This document shows positions 16,423 to 24,434 of a stretch of DNA of 32,261 nucleotides, piece after piece; position 1 is the stretch's first letter; each line of letters opens with the position of its first letter. The notes beneath the pieces are model-generated. The model made no database searches. It saw nothing but the letters and a program-made list of their open reading frames with translations, and was not told where the DNA came from. The stretch lies in IMG/VR virus record IMGVR_UViG_3300020185_000160, positions 1 through 32,261 of that record. One strand, 5' to 3'. Made by a program: the position numbers and the translations under genes. Source of the stretch: a virus.

Positions 16423-16493
16423 GTGGGTGGCTCAACCGTAACCTTTGTTTATTGGTTTTGCGTTACCGAATGTGCCAACATCACGCCACCCAC
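16423..16493. other. 9-bp inverted repeat at convergent gene junction
   Basis: GTGGGTGGC (16423-16431) and GCCACCCAC (16485-16493) are exact complements 53 bp apart, between the convergent ends of the plus and minus blocks. No U-run follows. It could slow convergent transcription or be chance. Confidence 0.35.
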
Positions 16494-16499
16494 ACGACC

Positions 16500-16610
16500 T
16501 CAAAATATAATGCCGACCAGCGCCATCAAGCCAGCGCCGCTTGCAAAGCCAAAGATGGCTCCTACAAGTCCGGCGATGTGAATTTTACGCTCTACCTCTT
16601 CGTCAATCAT
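16500..16610 (-). CDS. 36-residue single-TM peptide
   Basis: An ATG overlaps the methyltransferase stop by 8 bp. It encodes a charged head (MIDEEVERK) followed by one membrane segment that runs to the end (about 12-36, LVGAIFGFASGAGLMALVGI). Placed last in the operon, it relies on translational coupling. Its composition is too regular to be random, but its reality rests on one reading frame. Function unknown. Confidence 0.5.
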   Translation of the reverse strand: MIDEEVERKIHIAGLVGAIFGFASGAGLMALVGIIF

Positions 16611-17709
16611 CTAAACTCTCCACCATTTGTATTCTCTCGCCAATCCAACGCATAACCGGAACAGCCATTGAGTTGCCCATAGCCTTGTATCGAGGCCCAT
16701 CTGGGCAATCTTCTGCTGGCTTATTGCGCCACGGTATCTGCGTGAAGTCGTCAGGGAAGCCTTGCAAGCGCTCACATTCGGTTGGGGTCAAGCGTCTGAC
16801 TTGTGTACCCTGCGAAATAGAATTTCTTGGCGCGCCTTGCGGTCCTCTTATTAACGGCCCCATAAGCTCTTTCGCTGCGTTCAAGTCGTGGTCAATCCCA
16901 AAAGCCACCGCTGGCGTCTTACTCTTGTCCAGCGTTGGCTTGACTTCCGTTGACACGCTGTCGCCTTGGTTGGCGCTGTTTTGCGCGCCGAAGGCTATTG
17001 GCAAGGTTTCTGTTGTCGGATCGTATGCGCTGCCAGTGCGTGTTGTAAGGCACTGAGCCACAATGGCTTCCGCCTCTACTCGCTGGTTTCCTGTGCGACT
17101 GAATGGAGCGCCTTGTGTAACTGTGGGGGCAGCTTCTTGCCCCGCTTCTCGGCTCGGCGCAGGATGCCCTGACAGGCTTTCGCGCTCAAAAAGAACCGCT
17201 GCGGCACGTCTCCAGTCTCCAAGGTATCCGACAACGAACACACGGCGGCGTCGCTGGGCCACTCCGAAGTATTGAGCGTCAAGCACTCTGTAGGCGAACC
17301 CATACCCGAGCTGGCCCAGCGCCCCGAGGAAGGTTCCAAAATCCCGTCCTCGTTGGCTAGACAAGACACCGGGGACGTTCTCCCAAACCAGCCACTTGGG
17401 CTGATATTGTGCAGCAATGGCAAGATAGGTGAGCATGAGATTTCCCCTTGGGTCATCAAGTCCCTTGCGAAGTCCTGCGACTGAAAAACTTTGGCAGGGG
17501 GTTCCTCCGACCAAAAGGTCAATTGATCTGTCAATGGGCCACTCCTTAAATTGTGTCATGTCGCCAAGGTTAGGGACATCTGGGTAATGATGCGCCAGCA
17601 CGGCGCTTGGGAACTTTTCTATCTCGCTAAACCACTGCGGCTCCCATCCAAGTGGATGCCACGCGGCAGTGGCGGCTTCAACGCCAGAGCAAACTGAGCC
17701 GTATTTCAT
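16603..17709 (-). CDS. DNA (cytosine-5) methyltransferase
   Basis: 368 residues. It carries the C5-methyltransferase motifs in order: motif I CSGVEAATAAW (from Cys7), motif IV GGTPCQSFS with catalytic Cys72, motif VI ENV at 110-112, motif VIII AQRRRRVFVVGY near 151-162, a variable target-recognition stretch of about 160 residues, and motif X YKAMGNSMAVPV near the end. All key residues are present, so it should be active. No cognate restriction enzyme is adjacent, so protection against host restriction or regulation is likelier than a phage restriction system. It overlaps the upstream gene by 4 bp. Confidence 0.93.
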   Translation of the reverse strand: MKYGSVCSGVEAATAAWHPLGWEPQWFSEIEKFPSAVLAHHYPDVPNLGDMTQFKEWPIDRSIDLLVGGTPCQSFSVAGLRKGLDDPRGNLMLTYLAIAAQYQPKWLVWENVPGVLSSQRGRDFGTFLGALGQLGYGFAYRVLDAQYFGVAQRRRRVFVVGYLGDWRRAAAVLFERESLSGHPAPSREAGQEAAPTVTQGAPFSRTGNQRVEAEAIVAQCLTTRTGSAYDPTTETLPIAFGAQNSANQGDSVSTEVKPTLDKSKTPAVAFGIDHDLNAAKELMGPLIRGPQGAPRNSISQGTQVRRLTPTECERLQGFPDDFTQIPWRNKPAEDCPDGPRYKAMGNSMAVPVMRWIGERIQMVESLDD

Positions 17710-18476
17710 GTGTCACCCTCATCAAAACAGTTATTCAACGGCTGAATAGGTTGCTTGCTAAACACCCATCGCCACTGCCGCTTGGTGTAGCCCGGAACCT
17801 CAACAAAATCACGCACACGATAAACCTTGTTCGCCTGCCACATTTTCTTGAGGTAGCTTGACGTTCGAGGAACGCTGTCACCCAGCAGCTCAGCCGCCTC
17901 TGCTGCCGTCACGCGCTGGTCATACGGTATTAGCGAAAACAGGCGATTGCCTTGGTCAATGCTGTGCTGTTTGCTGGCATCGGCTGCGCGCTGCATAGAT
18001 GGGGCCATAGTTGTCGGCCTTCGAGGGCCAGTTGGCAGGGCCTCACGTTTGTGCTGGCGATACATGAGCGTTTCAAACTCCCACAGGCAGTGGCCGTATG
18101 TGATCTCAAAGCGCTCGTGCTTATCGGTCACGCCCTCCAGCTTGGCCCTCAACCGTTCTGCTGCATCTTTTTCATATCGCGCTTTAGCAGATCGAGAAGC
18201 GCTTGCTGCTCTTCCAGCCGCTGCTTCAAGTTTGGCCGCATCGCTGTCTTCTGCTCCGTCAGCATTATGCTGTTGTTGCGCTCTAGCCTTTTTATAATAA
18301 TCTGAGTTTGGTCCGTACTCACGTTTTTTCCTTTCAAGTTTTATGTTTGCTGCCGAGCATATGCGGGCAATTGTTGACGGTGATACGCGCAGCAATTCAG
18401 CCGTCTCAATCTGTGACATGCCTTGCTGAGCGCAGTCAAGAACGTGGCGGGTGAGCGCATCTGGATCGTATTTCAT
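17706..18476 (-). CDS. HTH DNA-binding protein
   Basis: 256 residues, start overlapping the upstream stop (ATGA). Residues about 15-45 form a helix-turn-helix (GMSQIETAELLRVSPSTIARICSAANI). A charged coiled section covers about 55-115, and a second winged-helix-like element lies near 195-235 (TAAEAAELLGDSVPRTSSYLKKMWQANKVYRV). Two DNA-binding modules joined by a helical linker suggest a transcription regulator or replication-associated DNA binder. It is coupled to the methyltransferase and the PAPS-reductase-like gene. No known family is recognised. Confidence 0.65.
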   Translation of the reverse strand: MKYDPDALTRHVLDCAQQGMSQIETAELLRVSPSTIARICSAANIKLERKKREYGPNSDYYKKARAQQQHNADGAEDSDAAKLEAAAGRAASASRSAKARYEKDAAERLRAKLEGVTDKHERFEITYGHCLWEFETLMYRQHKREALPTGPRRPTTMAPSMQRAADASKQHSIDQGNRLFSLIPYDQRVTAAEAAELLGDSVPRTSSYLKKMWQANKVYRVRDFVEVPGYTKRQWRWVFSKQPIQPLNNCFDEGDT

Positions 18477-19207
18477 TCGTCTTCCTCGCAAAATAAGCCA
18501 CAGTCGGGCATAGTTTTCAGTGGGCGACCCTTCGCCTTGGGGTCAAGTTCATCAAGAAAGATGCGCTCGTTCTTTACGCGCACAAGCCTTGCTCCAAGTC
18601 TGCGTGATTGCTCTGCGCGCTGGTCAAAAACTTCTGGAAACTCGCGGCGTACCAAGTTCCAATATGTCGGGCTGGTCGCCTTTACACAGCCAATGCAGTT
18701 AGCGTTTGGAAACCCGCGCCCGTAAATTTCAGGCAACTTTATGCCAGCGGCGCGGATCATGTCGGCGCAATCATTCTTTGTCATGTTGGCGTCAATCAGG
18801 ATCGGCAATACATTGTCGCGCTCAGTCATAACGAACCTGTCATGCCTGTTGCGCTCATCAACAGTAAAGCCAAGGACATGCCAATCAACTGGATGGCTCT
18901 CCTCCCACTCTTGGCGAGCGCGCTTTTTAAGCTCAACCGTACATGGTGCGCCGTGTGGGAAAGCCATGCCCTTGCGGCGGTCAAATACGTCAACCACAGA
19001 TGCCAATGGATATTTTGAATTGACTGCGTATTGAATATCAATGCCAACCCATTTGGCTACATCTTCAGCAAAACGCTTATTATCGTGATGCTCCTCAATG
19101 ACAGGATTGTTGACAGCGTAAACATTGTCAGCGCCATACTTGTCAACGGTTAGCTTGAGTGCCGCCGCGCTGGCCGCGCCGCAAGAAAACCAGACTGCAA
19201 TTTTCAT
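18473..19207 (-). CDS. PAPS-reductase-like (adenine nucleotide alpha-hydrolase fold) protein
   Basis: 244 residues; start overlaps the zinc-knuckle gene stop (ATGA). The N-terminal loop WFSCGAASAA (residues 6-15) is the PP-loop of the PAPS reductase/ATP-sulfurylase-like superfamily. Further family-like segments are GAPCTVELKK and GRGFPNANCIGCVKA, the latter giving a Cys pair. Members adenylate a substrate; phage versions are of unknown function and some relatives (DndC) take part in DNA phosphorothioation. The dndB/D/E partners are absent, so DNA sulfur modification is only one option; tRNA or base modification is another. Confidence 0.75.
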   Translation of the reverse strand: MKIAVWFSCGAASAAALKLTVDKYGADNVYAVNNPVIEEHHDNKRFAEDVAKWVGIDIQYAVNSKYPLASVVDVFDRRKGMAFPHGAPCTVELKKRARQEWEESHPVDWHVLGFTVDERNRHDRFVMTERDNVLPILIDANMTKNDCADMIRAAGIKLPEIYGRGFPNANCIGCVKATSPTYWNLVRREFPEVFDQRAEQSRRLGARLVRVKNERIFLDELDPKAKGRPLKTMPDCGLFCEEDE

Positions 19208-19371
19208 TGGTAATCCTCCAAGGGGTCTATCTGGCCTATGCCGTTGCAGACTTCGCATTCCTCCATGTGGCTTCCAAAGTCGCCGTGCCAAGTTGAGCTT
19301 TGGCGAACCCAGACATCGCGCTCAACCTCGCCTTCGCCATCGCATTCAGGGCAGTTAATCCAATCTTCCAT
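19204..19371 (-). CDS. small zinc-knuckle protein (CxxCxGxG type)
   Basis: 55 residues from an ATG with AGGAGG upstream. CPECDGEGEV and CEVCNGIGQI form two CxxCxGxG-type knuckles like those of DnaJ, expected to bind one zinc between them. The acidic middle is otherwise unremarkable. It overlaps the PAPS-reductase-like gene by 4 bp. It could be an adaptor for the primase-helicase just upstream or for the following modification genes. Confidence 0.75.
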   Translation of the reverse strand: MEDWINCPECDGEGEVERDVWVRQSSTWHGDFGSHMEECEVCNGIGQIDPLEDYQ

Positions 19372-19382
19372 AGCCTTCCTCC

Positions 19383-21290
19383 TTATACGTTTTTGCATTT
19401 GCCTTCGTTGTCAGTGAACCAAACATGGCCATCGTTTATAACCATGTGGCCAGCGCCAATAAGCGCGTCTACAGCTTGCTTGTATGTGGAGCGCGGATTT
19501 GCGGCTGAGGACACCTTGCCTATGAAGTGGTCTTTCAACGTCTCTTCAGAGATAACCCAATATGTTCTCGGCTCTGGCCACCCAACCCCTCCGGGGTTTG
19601 GTTGCCCGACACCCTCACCGCGCAGCTGTGTAAACACCTTGCGGATCAAGACTTGGTTCTTGCCCTTGATGCGTGGCTTGTTGGCCTCTTCAATCTCGCT
19701 TTCAGTGGCCTGCACAACAGTACAAGTCGTAACGCTGTCACCATCCTCATCAACGCCAAGCTCGATGACGTTTAACTTAAACTGAAATATAACGCCCGTT
19801 TCCATGTCACGCTGTTTCGTGGCTTTTGCCGTGCGCAGGCCAGTGTTCTCATCGTAATCAAGCTCAATCTCTGTATCGGTCGCAGCGCGTAGACTTGAGT
19901 GGCCACGCGCGCCAGCGGCTTTATCCTTGCCGGAGTGGTGAACAACGTCCAAGTGTGCGCTTGTAATCTCGCGCAGCTTATCGCAGTTGCCGATAAACTT
20001 TGTCATATCCTCTGGCGAGTTTTCATTGCCGCCAGCCATTGAGCGGCTGAGCGTGTCAACAAATATGCACTTCACCTGACCGTGCTTCTTTGACACCTCG
20101 CGACACAGCTTCTCAAGCACAGCCATGTCAACTTCGCCGTCAAGCAAGTTGACCGGGGCAGGGCGCACAGCCAGCTTCACATCCTTATGCTCTGGATACT
20201 TTTTCCTTAGCGCAACAACGCGATTGTGGAACGCCATGCCGCCCTCGGTCGCGAGGTATAAAACGGAACCGCCAATAACCTTGTGGCCATTCCACTCCTC
20301 ACCGCAGGCAATGTGCCATGCAAGGTCAAGCGCAAAGAATGACTTGCCCACGTTTGACGGGCCATAGATCACAGACATCTGGCCCTCGCCAAGCCAGCCC
20401 TTCACAAGATAGTTGCGACTAAGCTGGGGAATGGCCTCATCCGGCATGAAGATTTGATCCATGACGCTCTGCACGGTCAATGCTTTCTTCGCCGCTGCCG
20501 GACCTTGGTTTACCCATACGTCAGAATAATCCCAGCCCTCCATGTCGGGCAGGATGTATTCAACGCCCAGCTCAGAGAAAGCGCGCTCGCACTCTTTGCG
20601 CCCGGCATCGTCATTGTCGCCTGCAATGACAAGCTCGGCATCTGGCTTGGCTTGTTGCAGGTTGTCAATCACAGCCAAAATGTTCCCTGCATTTAGAGCA
20701 AACACGCATGGCTTGCCCGTGGCCTCATGCACAGTCGCGGCTGTTGCCCAGCCCTCTGCAACATATGCAAACTCACGAATGGGTCCGCCAATCACGCTAA
20801 AGTTGCCAATCACGGGAAGCTGGTAGGAAAACTTTTTCTTTCCGTCAGCATCAATGAACTGCGCGCCAACGCGCCTGCCCTTCACGTCAATGATCGGGAT
20901 GGTTAGCGTGTCGCCGTCAATCTTGGCGTTGTGCAGTTTAATCTTTTTCTTCTCAAGGTATGGGTGACTGCTCATGGGGTCACGCTCCGGCCATTCAATA
21001 TCAACTCTCGTTACCTCCACTGTCGGCGTATGCCCCGGCTGGGGCCAGAGAGACATATCGCGCAGCCTGTCCTTGATGGCCTTATAGTCATTGCACTTGC
21101 GGCAATGAACCATGACCTCGCCTTGAAACTCTTTAATCCAAAACCGATCCGTGCCAGCGCAGGATGGGCATGGGCCATGATACTCGCCCTGCGCAGTCTT
21201 TTTCAACTCAAGACTGCGAATGATCGTGTTGCCAAACTCCGACCAGCGAGCGGCTGGAAACTTGCTTTCGCGGCTAAGATCGGCTACCAT
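19383..21290 (-). CDS. primase-helicase (Zn ribbon, Toprim, RecA-like ATPase)
   Basis: 635 residues from the ATG at 21290, chosen because TTGGAG precedes it. Zinc ribbon: Cys41, Cys44, Cys63, Cys66. Toprim: Glu180 in VAEGWATA, and Asp-Asn-Asp in AGDNDDAGR (225-227). RecA/RepA-like ATPase: Walker A GPSNVGKS at 310-317, Walker B CIFVDTLSRS, then DVVHHSGKD and GHSSLRAATD. The order matches phage bifunctional primase-helicases, which unwind DNA at the fork and lay primers. The C-terminal 120 residues look like a winged helix. No phage polymerase is present, so it likely recruits the host's. Confidence 0.9.
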   Translation of the reverse strand: MVADLSRESKFPAARWSEFGNTIIRSLELKKTAQGEYHGPCPSCAGTDRFWIKEFQGEVMVHCRKCNDYKAIKDRLRDMSLWPQPGHTPTVEVTRVDIEWPERDPMSSHPYLEKKKIKLHNAKIDGDTLTIPIIDVKGRRVGAQFIDADGKKKFSYQLPVIGNFSVIGGPIREFAYVAEGWATAATVHEATGKPCVFALNAGNILAVIDNLQQAKPDAELVIAGDNDDAGRKECERAFSELGVEYILPDMEGWDYSDVWVNQGPAAAKKALTVQSVMDQIFMPDEAIPQLSRNYLVKGWLGEGQMSVIYGPSNVGKSFFALDLAWHIACGEEWNGHKVIGGSVLYLATEGGMAFHNRVVALRKKYPEHKDVKLAVRPAPVNLLDGEVDMAVLEKLCREVSKKHGQVKCIFVDTLSRSMAGGNENSPEDMTKFIGNCDKLREITSAHLDVVHHSGKDKAAGARGHSSLRAATDTEIELDYDENTGLRTAKATKQRDMETGVIFQFKLNVIELGVDEDGDSVTTCTVVQATESEIEEANKPRIKGKNQVLIRKVFTQLRGEGVGQPNPGGVGWPEPRTYWVISEETLKDHFIGKVSSAANPRSTYKQAVDALIGAGHMVINDGHVWFTDNEGKCKNV

Positions 21291-21330
21291 TTTATTATAC
21301 TCCAAGCAGGGGGGTGTTCGTGTATCTATT

Positions 21331-21367
21331 GTATAGCCCGACACTTTTGTGCCGGGCTATACTTTTT
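21331..21367 (+). terminator. strong hairpin with U-run on the plus strand
   Basis: Arms 21331-21344 and 21349-21362 pair over 14 positions (one G-U), loop TTTT, then TTTTT on the plus strand. By shape it is an excellent rho-independent terminator for plus-strand RNA, yet flanking genes run on the minus strand, where no U-run follows. It could block antisense transcription or act as an RNA-processing hairpin between the SSB and primase-helicase genes. Confidence 0.7.
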
Positions 21368-21368
21368 C

Positions 21369-22013
21369 TTAAAACGGGATTTCGTCGTCAAGACCAGCAT
21401 GTGCTGCTGGCGATGGTGTAGATACAGGCATTGCAAATGGATCATCCGCAGCTGCCACTGGCGTTGCCGTCACGCTAGACGTAAAGCCACCAGAGACCGA
21501 AGTGAACGGATCATCTGAGCCTTGCATCTCTGCAAGCTCCAAGACCTGCACAGCACGCAGCCTAAGCGAAACGCCATTCAGGCTGCCTGTATTGTACGGC
21601 ACAACAACAACGGCCACGTTGACCTTGCTTCCGCTGGTCAGCATGAAATCATCCGGCAACTTATTGCGCTGGGCATCAACTTGCTTTGGTGGCTGTGTCT
21701 TGTCACCACCGTAAGCACCTTTCAGCTTGCACTTGCCGACGACTTCGCCATCGTCATTGCGTTTGTATGGAAGCATTGCTGGCTTCTCTGGCCATTTGCG
21801 CTTCGTGTCCAACGCCGCAGCGTTAGAATATGCCTCCATACAGATACGATGAAGCTCCTTTGCCTTCTCATCGGACATTACGAAGCTCATTTCGTATGCT
21901 GCGCCGTCATCAAACGCATCGCATTTCACTGACTTGTTCTCGTAAGTATCGAACTTGTAAGTGGAATTTAGGCGCGGGTAACGTGCGACGACTTCTGTAA
22001 TCATGTGTTGCAT
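21369..22013 (-). CDS. single-stranded DNA-binding protein (DUF2815/gp2.5-like)
   Basis: 214 residues from the ATG at 22013, preceded by GAGGAG; an upstream ATG at 22043 has no such site. The N-terminal half has the OB-like pattern of phage ssDNA-binding proteins (ITEVVARYPRLNSTYKFDT, then AYEMSFVMSDEKAKELHRI). The middle holds VNVAVVVVPYNTGSLNGVSLRLRAVQVLEL, and the Ala/Pro/Ser-rich linker ends in the acidic tip DDEIPF typical of SSBs. It would coat unwound DNA and recruit helicase and nuclease. GCACAACA in its leader resembles the repeated leader of other minus genes. Confidence 0.8.
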   Translation of the reverse strand: MQHMITEVVARYPRLNSTYKFDTYENKSVKCDAFDDGAAYEMSFVMSDEKAKELHRICMEAYSNAAALDTKRKWPEKPAMLPYKRNDDGEVVGKCKLKGAYGGDKTQPPKQVDAQRNKLPDDFMLTSGSKVNVAVVVVPYNTGSLNGVSLRLRAVQVLELAEMQGSDDPFTSVSGGFTSSVTATPVAAADDPFAMPVSTPSPAAHAGLDDEIPF

Positions 22014-22060
22014 TTTGCAACTCCTCTCAATGTTGTGCAGCACCCCTGCACTGGGATAGG

Positions 22061-22858
22061 TTAAAACGCTTCTTCACTGTCCAGCCAAGCTGGCAAGTGG
22101 ATCGTGTTCAAGTCAGGCCAATTCGTGACATATTCCTCAGTCTCAATCGCCTGCTTTATGTCAACCAATGCAGAAAGCATACGGTTGTGAGCGTGGCGCA
22201 AATACATCTCAGAAAGCTCATGGCACGCTGTGACGTGCGGCGCGTCCTTCTCGATGCAGATGAAGATAAAGTTCTCCACACGAATGCCGTTCAGTTTCAA
22301 GACGTGCATGTAAAATGCAGCCTGCAAATCGTAACCGAACTGACGCACAGAACGCTCAAAGCCTCGCGGTGATGCGTCTTGGGTCGTTTTGATGTCCAGT
22401 ACAATGCCTGCGTTGCGCAGGAGGCCATCTGGGCGCGTCTTTAGGTCAATGTCAATGTCTGGGTCAGTGGCGAAGAATGAAGCCTCAGCCAGCATGTCAG
22501 GATTTGTGAGCAAATGGTTCGCCATGCGGTTCTTCAGGCAGGCCTCTGCCATTCTGTTTGCCAGATCATAATCGGCCTCGGTGAGCAATATCTTGCCAGC
22601 AGCATCGCATTCATCTTTCAAGTCAGACCATGCCTTGCCGCGCCGCGTCTCAGGGCCGCGCACAACAAGGTCTTTCTCTGGCTCAAGCAAGTAAGCGTGA
22701 ACCGCGCTGCCCAATGCAAATGCCGGGCTATCCTTACGTTCAGCGCCGAACAAATGCGCAATGCTTTTGTTTGCTGCGGTCTTGATTGCAGTCGAACCAA
22801 ACGCATGATGCGCGTGATACTCTTCGTTCGACATGTCTTCTGATTTGATGATTGTCAT
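22061..22858 (-). CDS. RecE-like PD-(D/E)XK exonuclease (DUF3799-like)
   Basis: 265 residues from the ATG at 22858 with GGAGG upstream. It has the RecE/DUF3799 pattern: SMS-like start (SNEEYHAHHAFGSTAIK), FALGSAVHAYLLEP with His54, DLKTRPDGLL with Asp144, IVLDIKTTQDAS with Asp155 and Lys157, then QFGYDLQAAFYMHV. All catalytic positions are present. It is expected to digest one strand from DNA ends to start recombination or concatemer processing. A separate annealing protein is not obvious; the adjacent SSB may serve. Confidence 0.82.
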   Translation of the reverse strand: MTIIKSEDMSNEEYHAHHAFGSTAIKTAANKSIAHLFGAERKDSPAFALGSAVHAYLLEPEKDLVVRGPETRRGKAWSDLKDECDAAGKILLTEADYDLANRMAEACLKNRMANHLLTNPDMLAEASFFATDPDIDIDLKTRPDGLLRNAGIVLDIKTTQDASPRGFERSVRQFGYDLQAAFYMHVLKLNGIRVENFIFICIEKDAPHVTACHELSEMYLRHAHNRMLSALVDIKQAIETEEYVTNWPDLNTIHLPAWLDSEEAF

Positions 22859-22921
22859 GTTTTCCTCCGTTTCCTCATTGTTCGCATATATGTTTTGCAT
22901 ATGCAATACCTAATTCTGGGG

Positions 22922-22989
22922 GAACTTCTTTTATTTTTTAGAAGTTCTATTGTTAAGGGGGTAATGACTTCGTGAAGTTGTTACCCCTT
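22922..22989. promoter_or_regulatory. two hairpins between minus-strand genes
   Basis: GAACTTCT (22922-22929) pairs with AGAAGTTC (22940-22947). A second, larger structure pairs AAGGGGGTAA (22955-22964) with TTACCCCTT (22981-22989), with inner ACTTC/GAAGT also pairing. The second lies exactly at the stop of the upstream minus gene. There is no minus-strand U-run. They may be processing or pausing elements in the 130-bp gap before the exonuclease gene. Confidence 0.45.
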
Positions 22990-23321
22990 TAGCGGACAGG
23001 CTGGACATGTCCGGGCTTTGTCCGTGTCTGTTCAGCTCTTCTTTCAAGCTCCTCTACAATTCCGTCACGAAGAGCCTTTAAATGTGTGTCAGATGACCCA
23101 TCAATTATTGACCAAATCAGATTATTTGCCACCTTCCCATCAAGCCAGATAATAGGAGCCTCACCCCTATATATTGTGAACCTGCTTTTGTACGCGAAAT
23201 CATTAGCATCGTCATGGAATGTTACGCCTTGGCTTGAGTGGGTTCCGTTTATACTAATAGTTTCATGTTCGCAGTTGCCCGGACCAATCCCAATCTGCTT
23301 TGGGTTCAGAAATATACTCAT
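22989..23321 (-). CDS. hypothetical protein
   Basis: 110 residues from an ATG overlapping the previous stop (TGATG). Contains SRFTIYRGEAPIIWLDGKVANNLIWSIIDG and a charged helical C-terminus (LKALRDGIVEELERRAEQTR). No family recognised. It is co-transcribed with the OB/winged-helix gene, and its stop lies at the foot of a hairpin, suggesting the end of a sub-operon. Confidence 0.7.
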   Translation of the reverse strand: MSIFLNPKQIGIGPGNCEHETISINGTHSSQGVTFHDDANDFAYKSRFTIYRGEAPIIWLDGKVANNLIWSIIDGSSDTHLKALRDGIVEELERRAEQTRTKPGHVQPVR

Positions 23322-23812
23322 CACACCACCTCGATAAATGTTTTGGCGCTTGCCGACCATAGGATCATTGTCGGGCGTTGCTGGCCCACACGATTAAACA
23401 CATCTGCCTTGGCAATCTTGCCGGAGTTAAAGAGGCGCTGCGCTGCGTTGCCTGCGGTCTTGTGGTCAAGCTCAAAATAATCCGCAAGCTCTGCGGTGGT
23501 ATGATACCCGCCTGCAAGAATATATGTGAACATTTCAGCATCAAGCGCTTCATTATTTAATGTTTGCGAATTATCTATGATTGCTTTTTCGCAAACTTCA
23601 TTATCGCGCTGCAACTTCACAGCCTGCCACGGCGTGCCTTTGTCTGACTTGTCTTGATAATTAGGCACAAGCACAGCGTTTATTTCATCGCCCGGCGCAA
23701 GGTCAAAGCCGTCAGCGATGTGAACCGGGATAAAAACCTGCCCCTGTGTTTCGGTATCGCAGGCAAATGCAAAGCCATGAGCGTGCGCGTTTGTTATGAT
23801 GATCTTGTTCAT
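23321..23812 (-). CDS. OB-like plus winged-helix protein
   Basis: 163 residues, start overlapping the previous stop (ATGA). Residues 1-55 have a cold-shock/OB-like strand order with HGFAFACDTETQGQVFIPVHIADGF and PGDEINAVLVPN. Residues about 95-140 form a winged helix (HTTAELADYFELDHKTAGNAAQRLFNSGKI). The OB part suggests RNA or ssDNA binding, the winged helix dsDNA binding. This pairing is unusual and points to a regulator or replication accessory. The two-domain call is from strand/helix patterns only. Confidence 0.6.
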   Translation of the reverse strand: MNKIIITNAHAHGFAFACDTETQGQVFIPVHIADGFDLAPGDEINAVLVPNYQDKSDKGTPWQAVKLQRDNEVCEKAIIDNSQTLNNEALDAEMFTYILAGGYHTTAELADYFELDHKTAGNAAQRLFNSGKIAKADVFNRVGQQRPTMILWSASAKTFIEVV

Positions 23813-24318
23813 TTTGCTTCCTTCAATTTAATGCTGCGGGCAGTCGCCCATAGTTTTTCAAGCGGCAATAGATTTTCCTGATCCATTGCCCAGCCTTTGC
23901 CGTGGCCAAGGTCAATTTCATAAGCCTGATCTAAAAAATGCGTGCGGGGTATGTAGCCCACAACGTGCATACGGTCAGGCGCTTGCTGGCACACCAGAAT
24001 AGAGCAATCAGCCTTGAATGCCTCGCGCTTCTTAAACAGCAGCCGCCCGGTGGTGTAGAACGTGGCTTTCACATCTACAGAAATATTATCCAGCCATACG
24101 TCTCGGCCATCATCTACGCCTATGGCGTGGATGTGGTCGAGATCAAACACCTTCGACACGGCAAGCTCTGCCTTTACGCCCAGCAAATCCAAGTCAGCGT
24201 CAGACCTGCCCTTGTCCCGGCGCTGATTAACAACGCCAGATGCTCGGGCCAATTGCCAGCGCATTGCTGCGGCCTGATTGCATTGCGCAACCTCCTTTTG
24301 CGTTAGACTTACAAGCAT
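23809..24318 (-). CDS. PD-(D/E)XK nuclease-like protein
   Basis: 169 residues. GVKAELAVSKVF (Glu51), GRDVWLDN (Asp70/Asp73) and SVDVKATFY (Asp82, Lys84) line up with the E...D...(D/E)xK series of restriction-endonuclease-fold nucleases. The rest is mixed. The start has AAAGG nine bases upstream and follows a noncoding stretch with inverted repeats, suggesting its own promoter or regulator. It may process recombination intermediates or degrade host DNA. The family call is by motif spacing. Confidence 0.55.
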   Translation of the reverse strand: MLVSLTQKEVAQCNQAAAMRWQLARASGVVNQRRDKGRSDADLDLLGVKAELAVSKVFDLDHIHAIGVDDGRDVWLDNISVDVKATFYTTGRLLFKKREAFKADCSILVCQQAPDRMHVVGYIPRTHFLDQAYEIDLGHGKGWAMDQENLLPLEKLWATARSIKLKEAK

Positions 24319-24339
24319 GGTTTGTTACCTTTCTACGTC

Positions 24340-24366
24340 AGACAAAACCTGTCCTGAATTTTGTCT
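24340..24366. promoter_or_regulatory. 8-bp inverted repeat, operator-like
   Basis: AGACAAAA (24340-24347) and TTTTGTCT (24359-24366), 11 bp apart, about 20 bp upstream of the 24318 start. The symmetry and distance suit a repressor-binding site or a 5' leader hairpin. Confidence 0.45.
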
Positions 24367-24396
24367 AACACACTAAAATGGCGGTTCTTGATCCGG

Positions 24397-24434
24397 GTGT
24401 GCCGGAACCCAACCCCCGAAAGGTTCCGGCACAC
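24397..24434. other. 13-bp perfect inverted repeat
   Basis: GTGTGCCGGAACC (24397-24409) and GGTTCCGGCACAC (24422-24434) are exact complements with a 12-nt loop. They lie in a 194-bp gap between two minus-strand genes (24319-24512). No U-run follows on either strand. As RNA this would be a very stable stem with a G-rich loop on the minus strand. Confidence 0.7.

Noticed and set aside
16423-16493. Bidirectional terminator at the convergent junction
   Set aside because: The 9-bp arms are 53 bp apart and no U-run follows on either strand; kept only as an inverted repeat.
16541-17056. 171-codon plus-strand frame opposite the methyltransferase
   Set aside because: Antisense to a gene with all C5-methyltransferase motifs intact.
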